From NCBI GenBank assembly GCA_007922195.1, contig ML681994.1, positions 46,078,314 to 46,142,313 of the forward strand: a stretch of DNA of 64,000 nucleotides, in the 5' to 3' direction. The DNA is from Podocnemis expansa. Lineage: Eukaryota > Chordata > Testudines > Podocnemididae. Shown one piece after another: positions 33,150-42,600 of the stretch; within the stretch, counting starts at the first letter, position 1; each line of letters starts with the position of its first letter. The position numbers and the translations under genes are program-made. Under the pieces are notes generated by a model. That model was given only the letters and a program-made list of their open reading frames with translations, was not told the DNA's origin and ran no database searches.

Positions 33150-33304
33150 CAATCAGCCTGGTATTTTGGGTGCCTGTACATGAATGCAAGGAGCTTGGGA
33201 AACAAGCAGGAAGAATTGGTAGTACTGGTGCAGACAAGAACCTCTGATATAATTGGAATAACATAGACATGGTGGGATAGCTTGCATGACTGAAGCTCTG
33301 CCAT
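33150..33304 (+). pseudogene. CR1 ORF2 endonuclease, first part
   Basis: The frame LYMNARSLGNKQEEL ... SDIIGIT then a stop, then TWWDSLHD, is the N-terminal apurinic-endonuclease region of CR1 ORF2 (N and E boxes). It breaks at the RTE insertion and continues at 36513 as SAMEGYKLFRKDRQ in the same reading once the duplicated 10 bp are counted once. Confidence 0.85.
33295..33304. repeat. Target site duplication, left of RTE
   Basis: GCTCTGCCAT here is repeated exactly at 36513-36522. Counting it once restores continuous CR1 coding sequence. Confidence 0.9.
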
Positions 33305-33488
33305 CACCTGTATCACCTGTATCCAACCCATCATCGATTTGCTGCATCCTTGTTTGAAGAACTCCATGATTGCAGATCGATTTCAAGCCATTTATCTGTC
33401 ACAAGTCATCTGCTTCCACTTCTGTCTGAGAACTTTAACCATTGGATCTGCCCATCTCATCCACAGCCGACCAAGAGGCCATTTACAA

Positions 33489-34640
33489 TCATAGGGAATC
33501 CAGTGAGTAAGTCGAGATGTCCACCTGTTGTCGTAAAGGTGGGTGACATGTCCCGCCTATTGTTTGTTTTTTAGCTTCATAGATATATTCAATAATGTAT
33601 TTCACTTTCATCCATTGATGCAGTTCCTGGTTTGTTATGTGACCTCTACGGGAAATGCTACAGATTCTTCTTTCCATTGGCCATTGAGTTACAGCCATCT
33701 TCTCTTCATCCTCTTTGGTGGTGGTCCAGCATTCCACTGCATACACCATAGAGGGATGGATCACAGAGTTGAAAAGCTCAGCCTTCAACCGCACAGGCAA
33801 CTCATCATCAAGCAGCACAGCTTTCACTCGATTAAGTACAGTCCATCCAGCTTGTCTTCTCCTCGAAATCTCTTCTTTGGTAGCATGAGACTGGCCCAGA
33901 ACATGACCAAGGTATACATATTTATCAACCTGCTCCAGCTCTTTACCGCTGAGAAGTACAAGTCCATCAGCGCAGTAGCTATTTTGCATCCATTTCATTT
34001 TAGCAACATTTATTTCAAGGCCAGCTTTCATGGATTCTTGTTGCAGCTGCTGTATTTTATTTTGCAGATCTTGTACATCATAAGCAAACAGAACACAATC
34101 ATCAGCAAATAACAGATGAGTTAAATTTTTGCCATCTACCTTGATGCCTGTCTGCCAGTCAAGTTGCCTGAATATGTTCTCCAGCACAACTGCAAAAAGC
34201 TTTGGTGAGATCATGTCACCTTGTCGCACTCCTCTACCTATTTCCACTTCACAAGGTTCTTCAAAAAGCTTGATCATTGTTTTGCATCCTACATTTGTCT
34301 CTCTGAGCAACCTGATGTACTGCTGATCGATGCTGAAATTCTTCAGCACATTCAATATAGCATTGAATTCGACCAGATTGAATGCCTTTTTGTAAATGAC
34401 AAATGCCATACGCAGAGGAACAGAATATTCCCTGCATTTCTCCATCAGCCACTTTACAGCATGAATGTGATCAACCGTGGAGAAGCCTGAGCAAAATCCA
34501 GCCTGCTCTTGGCTCATCTGCAGATCAATGTCCTTCTGGATATGTCCAAGAATTATATGTGTGAATACCTTGCAGACTTGGCACAGAAGTGTAATAGGAT
34601 GATAATTGGCAAGATCTTCTGGGTCTCCTTTTTTCATCAT
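33489..34640 (-). pseudogene. RTE reverse transcriptase
   Basis: An uninterrupted 383-codon frame carries the RTE polymerase. It starts MMKKGDPEDLANYHPITLL, followed by EQAGFCSGFSTVDHIH, motif A read as AFVIYKKAFN, motif B GVRQGDMISPKLF, the catalytic box LLFADDCVLFA, GLEINVAKMKW and the C-terminal stretch VYLGHVLGQ ... EISRRRQAGW. Motif A should carry an aspartate at the isoleucine position (F-V-D-Y), so a metal-binding residue is lost although F-A-D-D is intact. The methionine start is arbitrary; in a working RTE this region is part of one long protein with the endonuclease. Sequence beyond the stop, to about 33330, still resembles the RTE C-terminus. Confidence 0.85.
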
Positions 34641-34694
34641 CAGAATCGTCTATGATTCTTTCCAAGACCTTGGCGTTCTCAGCAATTGCAAATA

Positions 34695-35114
34695 TCATGA
34701 GAAATGTACAGCCAAAGCTTTATATAGTACCAAACCTCCAGCCACTAAGTGTTCCATTTTAATGCAATCTTTTCCTGGGCATTTGCCTTTTTTGGAACAC
34801 TCCACTGCATAGTGCACTTCAGAAACAGTAATATCAGAAGTTACATTGCAGCTATCATGAAGACAGTTCAGCTCAACATGAATGTGAGATTCAAACAGAT
34901 TACTATAGAAGTTTTTGCAAATTTCATTCATCTTGTAGTGGTTTGTGGTTCGTCTCCCATGTTCGTCCTTAAATGCAACAGGAATAGGCTGCTTCTGACA
35001 AATATCCCTTTCCATGCACTTCAGACTCATCTTCTTTTCTACCGCTTCTTTCAGTCTCAATCTGCGATACTCTTCATAATCCTTCTTCATCATTTCCCAG
35101 ATTTCGATACACAA
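34695..35114 (-). pseudogene. RTE linker between endonuclease and polymerase
   Basis: A 139-codon frame (DYEEYRRLRLKEAVEKK ... NEICKNFYSNLF ... EVHYAVECSKKGKCPGKDCI) matches the region before the RTE polymerase. The last motif corresponds to the K-x-x-K-A-P-G-x-D-x-I box of non-LTR reverse transcriptases. It is separated from the polymerase frame by about one frame change. Confidence 0.75.
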
Positions 35115-35363
35115 CTACTTAAAGTTTCCATCGACTTTGCCTTCGCTTTTCAACTGAGCTCGTTTTGCCATCAAGCATCTCAGTTCATTGCTGATTCTAT
35201 GTTCTTTGGCAGATGGTGTTTTTTCCTAAGACAGTTTTACAGTGGCATTGATAAGGCTAACAAAGGTTGTGTAGTCTTCATCAATATCCCCATGTCCATC
35301 AAAATTCAAGTTAGTTTGGCAGAGGATATTGGCAACTTCCTTGCTGTTAAAGACATCCCTGCC

Positions 35364-36296
35364 TCAAGAAACCTGCACGTCTCTTATACGATTCTCACAA
35401 ACCTTGCTGAATATAATGGTGGACCTCAATAGTTTGTGATTGGAGCCCGTTGCCACGCTTCTTTCACCAATAACTGATAGATCAGTAAAAAGTCTTCTTG
35501 TGTTGGTGAGTACGTAGTCTATCTGGTTACACACTATCCCATCCAGACTTTTCCAAGTCCACTGACGTTTTTCTGATTTCTGGAAAACTGTGTTCATTAT
35601 GATAAGCTTATGACTTGATGCAAAAGCAACCAGCCTCAATCCAAGTTTGTTTTTCACACCAATACCAAATCTGCCGACATATAATTCGCTGGCTTCTCTG
35701 GGACTGATTTTTGCTTTAAATTCACCTTGCACCAAAGTATACATCGACCTGTCTTGCAATGCCAACTCAGGCTCTTCATAAAAACTTTCCAGTTCATTAC
35801 TGGCATCTTCTTGTGACTGGTTAGGGTGCTTTGTAGGCATGTGAGCCTGGATTACTTTCATTGTTCTCCTTTGATCAAGCTTCAAAAACAGTGAAGCAAC
35901 TCTGGGCAAAGTACATTCACAGCCCATAATTCATGGACAAAGTTGGTTCTTCACAATAACTCCTACTCCAGTTCTTGACTGATTATCGTATGCTTTCCCA
36001 AGGAACACCTGACTGACATCTTGCCATTTAGCAAAGAGGTCATTCGTTCTCCTCATCTCGCATATCCCTATAATATCAGCCTTAGTTTTCTTGATTTCCT
36101 CCAAGTAAACATAAGTAACTGAGTCCAATGACATAGTTCTTGTATTATGTGAAGCGACAAAAAATTTAACCGTTCCTTTGGCCTTATCCTGTGACACCAC
36201 TGCTGGGTGTTTATCCAGCAAGAGTGTCAAATTAGACTGGCACCCATATATATTCTTTAGCTTGAGATTTTTCACAAGAAATTTTTGACAGACCAT
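35364..36296 (-). pseudogene. RTE apurinic-type endonuclease
   Basis: Two adjoining frames (36296-35931 and 35927-35364) form the endonuclease that nicks target DNA. The first holds ASHNTRTMS and IIGICEMRR, the asparagine and glutamate boxes. The second holds WTWKSLDGIVCNQIDYVLT, the usual RTE signature, and ends GSNHKLLRS. The catalytic S-D-H triad reads S-N-H here. A stop at 35928-35930 divides the domain, and about 250 bp between this and the linker are frame-shifted. Confidence 0.8.
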
Positions 36297-36512
36297 TCAG
36301 AGTACAAACCCTCATGGCCCCAATTTGCCTCTCTGCCTTAGCTGAGCTGGGCCTCAAGTGAAAGAAACCATGTCTATGGCTGCGCCCATACCCGAAGCCT
36401 TACCAGCTTGGATGAACCTACCAGGACATACACTCTGCTGGCATAGCCTTCAGGAGCCCAGGAACACCCCCATGCCCCTATGAGGCAGCAGAGCAGGACT
36501 TGTGGGGGTGGG

Positions 36513-37051
36513 GCTCTGCCATGGAGGGGTATAAATTGTTCAGGAAGGACAGGCAGGGAAGAAGAAGGGGAGGAGTAGTACTATATGTAAAAGAGCTCTA
36601 TGACTGCTCAGAGCTCCATTATGGAAGTGGAAACGAGCCAGTTGAAAGTCTGTGGGTTAAGTTTAGAGGAAAGGGCAACAAGGGGGATGTCATGGTGGGT
36701 GTCTGCTATAGGCCGCCAGACCAGAAGGAGGAGGTGGATGAGGCATTCTATGGACAACTGGCAGAAGTTTCTAGATCACAGGCCCTGGTTCTCATGGGGG
36801 ACTTCAACTACCCTGACATCTGCTGGGAGGCCAATACAGCAGTGCACAGGCAATCCAGGAAGTTTTTGGAGAGTGTTGAGGACAACTTCCTGGTACAAAT
36901 GCTGGAGGAACCAGCCAGGGGCCTTGCACCTCTCGACATGCTACTCACAAACAGAGAAGAATTGTTTGGGGAAGTAGAAGTGAATGGCAGCCTGGGCAGC
37001 AGTAACCACAAGATGGTAGAGTTCAAGATACTAATTAATGGGAAAAAGTAA
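36513..37051 (+). pseudogene. CR1 ORF2 endonuclease, second part
   Basis: The continuing frame reads MEGYKLFRKDRQGRRRGGVV, then VGVCYRPPDQ, LMGDFNYPDICW (the D-x-N box) and LLTNREELFGEVEV, and ends at GSSNHKMVEFK. The final S-D-H catalytic motif is S-N-H, an aspartate-to-asparagine change. The TAA at 37049 separates it from the linker, which reads on at 37120-37440 in other frames. Confidence 0.85.
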
Positions 37052-37119
37052 AGAAGCAAAAGGCAAACCCTAGACCTCAGAAGAGCAAATTTTGGCTCCC
37101 TCAGGGAATCCCTTGGGAG

Positions 37120-37641
37120 GGTTATCTGAAGGGGAAAGGCATCCAAGAGAGCTGGCTGTATTTTAAAGAAACCTTGCTAAGGGCACAAGAAGATACCATT
37201 CCAATGAACAGAAAGAACAGCAAATATGGAAGGCACCCAGCGTGGCTTAATAGAGAACTCTGCACTGAACTAAAGCATAAAAAGGAAGCTTACAGGAAGT
37301 GGAAGCTTGGACAGATGACTAAGGAGGCATATAAAGATATTGCTTGGGACTGCAGGGGTAAAATCAGAAAGGCCAAAGGACAATGGGAGTTGCAGCTAGC
37401 AAGGGATGTGAAGGATAACAGGAAGGGTTTCTACAAGTAGTCAATAACAGAAGAGGATCAAGGATGGTGTAAGTCCCTTCCTGAATGGGGCAAGTATCCT
37501 CATGACGAAAGATGAGGAAAAAGCTGAAGTGTTCAATGCTTTTTTTCCTTCAGTTTTCACAGGCAGAGCCAGCTCCCAGCCCCCTACACTGGATATGAAG
37601 AAGAGAGGCCCTTGGTGACAGAAGGTCAGGTTAGGGACTAC
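37120..37641 (+). pseudogene. CR1 ORF2 linker and start of reverse transcriptase
   Basis: The frame 37174-37440 (WLNRELCTELKHKKEAYRKW ... KDNRKGFYK) matches 30138-30400 almost codon for codon. From 37441 it is broken by small indels, with recognisable VFNAFF-type sequence near 37530. It stops at the hAT-like insertion at 37642. Confidence 0.8.
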
Positions 37642-38774
37642 CACCCCACCCACCACCTTGAGACCTTCAAATTTTTCGAGGCACACCACCATTAAAAAAC
37701 TCATGAATATTCCAATGAACTTAAATTACTTACAAATATTCATGGCCCATGGCACAGTGTTTCAGAAATGCTGCTATGTGAGATAGTAGGGGTAGCAGAG
37801 CAGCGGTGGCAAAACAGGGGAGGTCAGGAGTCATGTGCAGTGGCAGGAGTGAGTCTGGAGAGCAGACCAGGGCAAGGGTGGCAAAAGAGGACAAGGGCAG
37901 CCATCGGGGGAACAGCACAAGGGTCACAAGAGAAGAGAGAGGGAGGGAGAACAAGAGTGGCTTTGTTGGGGGGCAGGGGGAAACCTGGGGAGGAGGAAGG
38001 TAGGGCAGGGCAGCATGGAGCAGCACCCACTTCCCCCTTCTCCACAGTGGCTCTCTGCCACCCAAGGCAAATCCTTACCCCACTGCTGCTCCCTCCCACC
38101 CCTGGGTCCTGTCCTCCCATCCCCCAGACCCCTTCTGCCTGTGATGGACCCTCCAGCTCCCAGCTACACCCCCCCATACACAGCCACCCCACCCCCCCAG
38201 CTACACCCCCCCCAATCAACCAGCCACCCCACAATCCCAGTCACACACCCTCTGCTATACATCCACTCCCACCCACCTCTGCTACACACACACACATCTG
38301 CCCCACACAGCCCCCAGCAGTGACCCCCCCCCAAAGCCCTTATGTGGGCTGTTTGCAGGCTGGCTAATGCAAGCTGCTCCACCCTGCGGAAGGAGATTTA
38401 CACACTCCCAGCCTCCTGCAGCTGTCTACTGGCTGGGCTTAAGGTGGATCCAGGTTTAAGGTGGAGTCACCTGAATGGTGCGTTTGGGCTGCTCCTGCTA
38501 TTTTCAGGGGGACCCCAGGAACTCCCATTCTAGTGCCTTCCTCTGTTTTTAGGGGGCCAGAATGCTGCCTGCCTAAAAATGGGGGGCCTGGAACTGTGTT
38601 CTGGTGCCTTCCCCCTTACTTTAACCCTTGCCTTTTACCGGCCCTGCACAGCCCAGGTGGCTGGGCTGAGCAGGGAGGGAACTTTAACTCCAGGTCTTGG
38701 GCATGCTCACTGCGCACTTTGGGTGTTCCCATGGCACAACAGTGTGCCCTGGCACACTGGTTGGGAACCACTGG
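37642..38774. mobile_element. hAT-like composite insertion in CR1
   Basis: Foreign sequence separates CR1 reverse transcriptase parts at 37641 and 38775. Its right end, inverted, is CCAGTGGTTCCCAACCAGTG, a typical hAT terminus. The left end is degraded. The inside is GC-rich: a C-rich simple stretch (38160-38330), then at 38455-38640 the same TTTTTAGGGGGCC and TTACTTTAACCC modules seen in the 22170-22978 element. It probably represents two DNA transposons joined or nested. Frames of 100-200 codons here are composition artefacts. Confidence 0.6.
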
Positions 38775-39356
38775 TATAGGTCCATGGGGCTAGACGAACT
38801 GCATCCGAGGGTGCTGAGGGAGTTGGCTGATGAGACAGCAGTACCACTGACCATTATCTTTGAAAATTCATGGTGAACGAGAGAGGTGCTGGAGGAGTGG
38901 AAAAAAGCAAATACAGAGCCTATCTTCAAGAAAGGGAAAAAGGAGGATCCGGTGAATTACAGGCCTGTCAACCTCACCTCAATCCCTGGAAAAATCATGG
39001 AACAAGTTCTCAAAGAATCCATCCTTAAACACTTGGCGGAAAATAGAGTGATCAGGAAGTCAGCATGAATTCACCAAGGGTAAATCATGCCTGACCAACC
39101 TCATTGCCTTCTGTGATGAGATGACCGGACTTATGGGTGTGGGAAGCGCTGTTGATGTGATACACCTCGACTTTAGCAAGGTTTTTGATATGGTTTTCCA
39201 CAGCATTCTTGTCAGAAAGTTAAGGAAGTATTGGTGGATATGTGGACTGTAAGGTGGATAGAGAACTGGCTAGATCAATGGTTTCAGTGAGTAGGAATCA
39301 ATGGATCCATGTCTAGTTGGCAACCAGTAACAAATGTTGTGCCCCAGGGCTCAGTC
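38775..39356 (+). pseudogene. CR1 ORF2 reverse transcriptase, middle part
   Basis: The frame 38886-39068 reads [39 protein letters not shown] and KHLAENRVI, and then shifts. Beyond it, near 39165-39330, LDFSKVFDMVFH-like and VPQGS-like sequence can be followed until the MITE at 39357. Confidence 0.8.
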
Positions 39357-40020
39357 CAATGTTCCCTCTAAGAGGTGCTGGCAGCTGAGCAACTCATGTT
39401 GCTCACTGCACTGCCCCCCCATGGGCCTGCTCCTGCCCCCCCCATTCCCAGCAGCCCCCCCACTCCTGCGGGCCCACTCCCGGCCACCCCCCCTGCCCCC
39501 TGCTGCCCCCTACTCCCAGCAGCCCCCCCACCCCCGTTCCCAGTGCCCCCCCATCCCCGCGGGCCTGGTCCCAGCCGGCCCTCCCGCGGGCCCACTCCCA
39601 GCTACCCAGCAGCGTCCCCACCCCCAGTCCCGGCGGCCCCCCCACCCCTGCGGGCCTGCTCCCGGCCGCCCCTGCGGGCCTGCTCCCAGCCACCCACCCC
39701 GCTCCCGTGGGCCCACTCCTGGCTGCCCAGCAGCCTCCCTGCCCCCACTCCCGGTGGCCCCCACAAACTGACCTTGTGGCTGGAGCCGCACAGCCCAGCC
39801 ACAGCTCCTGGGGCCAGAGAAGCTCTACAGAGCATGCTCAGATTTTCTAGGCATGCTCCGTTAGAGCTTCTCTGGGTGGGAGTTTTGAAAACTCCCTGCT
39901 CCACAGGAGCTCTATGTAGGGCCTCTGGCTGCCGGCCATGCACTGCCAGCAGCCTTCCCTGCGCTAGCAGCTGTGGCAGGTTGCGCTGCAGCGTGCCAGC
40001 GCAGCTTACAGGGAACATTG
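39357..40020. mobile_element. hAT-type MITE with GC-rich tandem interior, in CR1
   Basis: The ends are CAATGTTCCCTCTAAGAGG and, inverted, CAATGTTCCCTGTAAGCTG. The flanks are GCTCAGTC (39349-39356) and GGTCAGTC (40021-40028), an 8-bp duplication with one difference. The interior (39400-39770) is an irregular GC-rich tandem array of CCCCCCCACTCC..GCGGGCC units. Near 39830-39905 it has hairpin modules (GAGCATGCTCAGA, GGGAGTTTTGAAAACTCCC) related to 8235-8293. The 246-codon frame across it is not a gene. Confidence 0.85.
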
Positions 40021-40028
40021 GGTCAGTC

Positions 40029-40976
40029 CTGGGGCCAGTTCTGTTCAACATTTTCATTAATGATCTGGATGATGGGAGTAAGTTTGTGATGACACCAAGC
40101 TGGGGGGAACGGTAGACACGCTGGAGGGCAGGGACAGGGTTCAGGGAGAGACCTAGACAAAATGGAGCAGTGGGCAACTAGAAATCTCATGAAGTTCAAC
40201 AAGGATAAGTGCAAAGTCCTGAACTTGGGGCAGAAAAATTCCATGCACTGCTACAGGTTGGGGAGCAATCAGCTAAGTAGCAGCAGTGTAGAAAAAGACC
40301 TGGGGGCCATGGTGGATAGGAGGCTGGATATGAGTTAGCAATGTGCTCTTATTGCCAAAAAGGCCAATGGCATACTGGGCTGCATCAGAAGAAGCATTGC
40401 CAGCAGATCGAGGGACGTGATCATTCCCCTCTATTTGGCACTGGTGAGGCCACATCTGGAATACTGTGTCCAGTTTTGGGCTCCCCACCACAAAAAGGAC
40501 ATGGACAAATTAGAGAGAGTCCAGCAGAGGGCAACAAAAATGATCAAAGGGCTGGAGCTCAAGACCTATGAAGAAAGACTGAAGGAACTAGGCTTATTTA
40601 ACCTGCAGAAGAGAAGACTGAGGGGGGATTTGATAGCAACCTTCAACTACTTGAAGGGATGCTCCAAGGAGGACAGAGCTCAGCTGTTCTCAGTAGTAAC
40701 AGAGGACAGAACAAGGAGCAATGGTTTCAAGTTGCAGCTGGGGTGGTCTATGTTGGATATTAGGAAAATCTTTCTTACTAGGAAAGTGGTGAAGCATTAG
40801 AATGCGCTATCTAGGGAAGTGGTGGGATCTCTATCTTTAGAGATATTTAAGGCTCAGTTAGACAAAACCCTGGCTGGGAGAATTTAGTGAGAATGGTCCT
40901 GCTTTTTTGGCAGGGGGTTGGACTAGATGACCTCATGAGGTCCCTTCTAATCCTATGATTCCATGATTCTATGATT
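40029..40976 (+). pseudogene. CR1 ORF2 C-terminal part and 3' end
   Basis: After the MITE the text resumes with LGPVLFNIFINDLDD. The catalytic box follows near 40082 but is disrupted: around AAGTTTGTGATGACACC the reading shifts, so F-x-D-D cannot be translated in frame. The frame 40417-40800 then gives [36 protein letters not shown] and [15 protein letters not shown]. The 3' untranslated end contains GGTTGGACTAGATGACCTCA and closes with repeats of TATGATTC. Confidence 0.85.
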
Positions 40977-41064
40977 TAGTGGGAGTGGTTCTGCTTTTAG
41001 CAGGGGGTTGGACTAGATGCTTTCATGAGGTCCCTTCCAACCCTATGATGCTATGATTCTATGT
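40977..41064 (+). mobile_element. Second, very short CR1 3' end in tandem
   Basis: TAGTGGGAGTGGTTCTGCTT, then GGTTGGACTAGATGCTTTCA and CTATGATGCTATGATTC, repeat the last 85-90 bp of the CR1 immediately downstream of its tail in the same orientation. It could be a separate ultra-short insertion at the tail or a tandem duplication. Confidence 0.75.
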
Positions 41065-41580
41065 ATCAGGTTTCCAGAAGAACTGTGGAGTTTGCAGGCT
41101 TGTGGAGTCCCTCATGTGTAAATCCAGTACCTGAATGTGTCTCAGTCCTTTGTTTCACAGCTTCAGTTGCAGGTGAATTGATCCAGAGGTAGGCTGAAGG
41201 CTGAAGACAAAGAGTGTTTGAAGACTGATGACTGAAGACAAAATATGCAGTGCATCTGCCTTTAATTTCTCTTGCTTTTTGCCATGCTGCTTGTGGAAAT
41301 CTACAGAAGTAAGAAGGAGTCCAGGGTGATATGAGTAAGTCCTGGTGACTCATCAGGTGTAGCCTCAGTTTCCCTCCTTGGGCTACTTTTACCTGTGAGT
41401 TTCCTTCATGGGCCATTAAGCAGCTTATTGTGGGGTGTGGCCCGAAGCACAGGACAAGTTGAAATACAGATACATCCAACGTATCCATAACTTTCAATAC
41501 AAATTACACAAACACATAACCTGTATCATCATACTTAGCAAATGATAATCTTTCCAACAGTACCTGACATGGCCTATCCC
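41065..41580. repeat. LTR-like repeat, partial copy 3
   Basis: It is distantly related to the right two-thirds of the LTR at 53200-54191. Shared anchors are GTGGAGTTTGCAGGCTT, CTGAAGACAAA, CATGGGCCATTAAG and a run of similar AT-rich sequence. The left third is missing. Confidence 0.5.
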
Positions 41581-41651
41581 ATATAAATTGGTGTAATTGT
41601 TAAATATTTATATTAGATCCCATTACAAATGATCTCTCCAATCCAGCCAAT

Positions 41652-42600
41652 GTGATATTTGCATTCACAGAACAACTGCACATGGTTGGCCAACCATACC
41701 AGACTCAGAAAACAAATACTGCGTGGTGGGATCTCCTCATGATGTATGAACTGGATGACAAAGAGTTGCTGCAGAACTTTTGGATGTACAAATCCATTCT
41801 CCTGAAACTGTGTGCAGAGCTTGTCCTAGCACTGTGGCACAAGCCCACCATAATGAGAACTGCCCTCACTGTGGAAAAGCAAGTGGTGATTGCTGTTTGG
41901 AAGCTGGAAACTCCAGACTGCTATCCATCAGCTGAAAATCAGTTTGGATTTGGAAAGTCCACCATGGGAATTGGAGTGATGAAAGTGTGTATTAATCACT
42001 TCTTGTTATGAAGCACTGTGCATCTTGGTAATGCACAGAAAATAATTGATGGCTTTAACACAAGGAGATTCCCTAACTGCGAGTGAGGCAACAGATGAAA
42101 TGCATATCTGAATTTTGACCCCAGACCATCTTGAGATGGAGTACATCAAGCAAAAGGGCTACTTCTCCTGATCTTGCAGGCACTGGTGGATCACTGGGGC
42201 AGTTTAACTGACATTAGTGCAGTGTAGTCAGGGAAGATGTGTAATTTACACATCTTTAAGAACAGTAGACTGTATAGAAAGCTGCATGCTGGGACTTTCT
42301 TTCTAGATTAAAAAAGTCCTATGGGGGATGTGGAAGTCCCCATAGTGATCTAGAAGAGACCCCATTTACCTCTTGTTCCTATGGTTCATAAAGCCCTTAT
42401 ACCAGCAACAAAAGGAAGAGTTCTTCAACAATAGGCTCAGCTTATATCAAATGATGGTTGAATGTGCCTTTGGCAGATTAAAAGGTTGCTGGTGGTGCTG
42501 CCTTTTTGGCAGGTAAGACCACACTGAGGAAAATATTCTGATGGGTATTGCAGCCTGCTGTACTCTGAATATTATTTGTAAAGTAAAGGGGGGAAGTTTC
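41652..42600 (+). pseudogene. PIF/Harbinger transposase remnant
   Basis: This is a decayed DDE transposase of the PIF/Harbinger superfamily, the enzyme type that moves elements with 3-bp TWA duplications. The frame 41652-42011 has FWMYKSILLKLCAELVLALW, TVEKQVVIAVWKLETPDCYP and FGFGKSTM. Further on, across frames, are IIDGFNTRRFPNC (about 42045), ILQALVDHWG (about 42170), a basic stretch near 42385 and MMVECAFGRLKGCWW (about 42452-42495), the usual C-terminal signature. Stops and frameshifts interrupt it from 42010 on. No terminal inverted repeats matching the MITEs are visible around it. Confidence 0.75.

Larger units (their letters stand above)
33305..36512 (-). mobile_element. RTE-clade LINE, antisense within CR1
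   Basis: A non-LTR retrotransposon lies in the opposite orientation to the CR1, flanked by the identical 10-bp duplication GCTCTGCCAT. On the minus strand the order is 5' region (36512-36297), endonuclease (36296-35364), linker (35114-34695), reverse transcriptase (34640-33489) and a 3' end made of short CACCTGTAT units (33304-33322 on the plus strand), typical of RTE tails. At 3.2 kb it is close to the full length of RTE elements. Few frames are broken, so it is younger than many elements here, yet key residues are changed. Confidence 0.85.
31555..40976 (+). mobile_element. Near full-length CR1 LINE with three nested insertions
   Basis: Five parts of one CR1 lie in order: 5' region (about 31555-31845), ORF1 (31846-32889), ORF2 endonuclease (33150-33304, continued 36513-37051), linker and reverse transcriptase (37120-37641, 38775-39356, 40029-40800) and 3' end (40801-40976, tail TATGATTCCATGATTCTATG). 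The insertions are an antisense RTE LINE (33305-36512), a hAT-like element (37642-38774) and a hAT MITE (39357-40020). Without them the CR1 measures about 4.2-4.4 kb, the usual full length for turtle CR1. The 5' boundary is approximate. The short copy at 30082-31251 is nearly identical over shared parts and so belongs to the same subfamily. Confidence 0.85.

Noticed and set aside
37768..38382. Frames of 100-199 codons, proline- and glycine-rich
   Set aside because: They lie in GC-rich simple sequence within the hAT-like insertion in CR1, with parallel frames on both strands and no domain.
39334..40177. Frames of 145-246 codons
   Set aside because: They cross MITE ends and CR1 sequence and derive from the C-rich tandem array.
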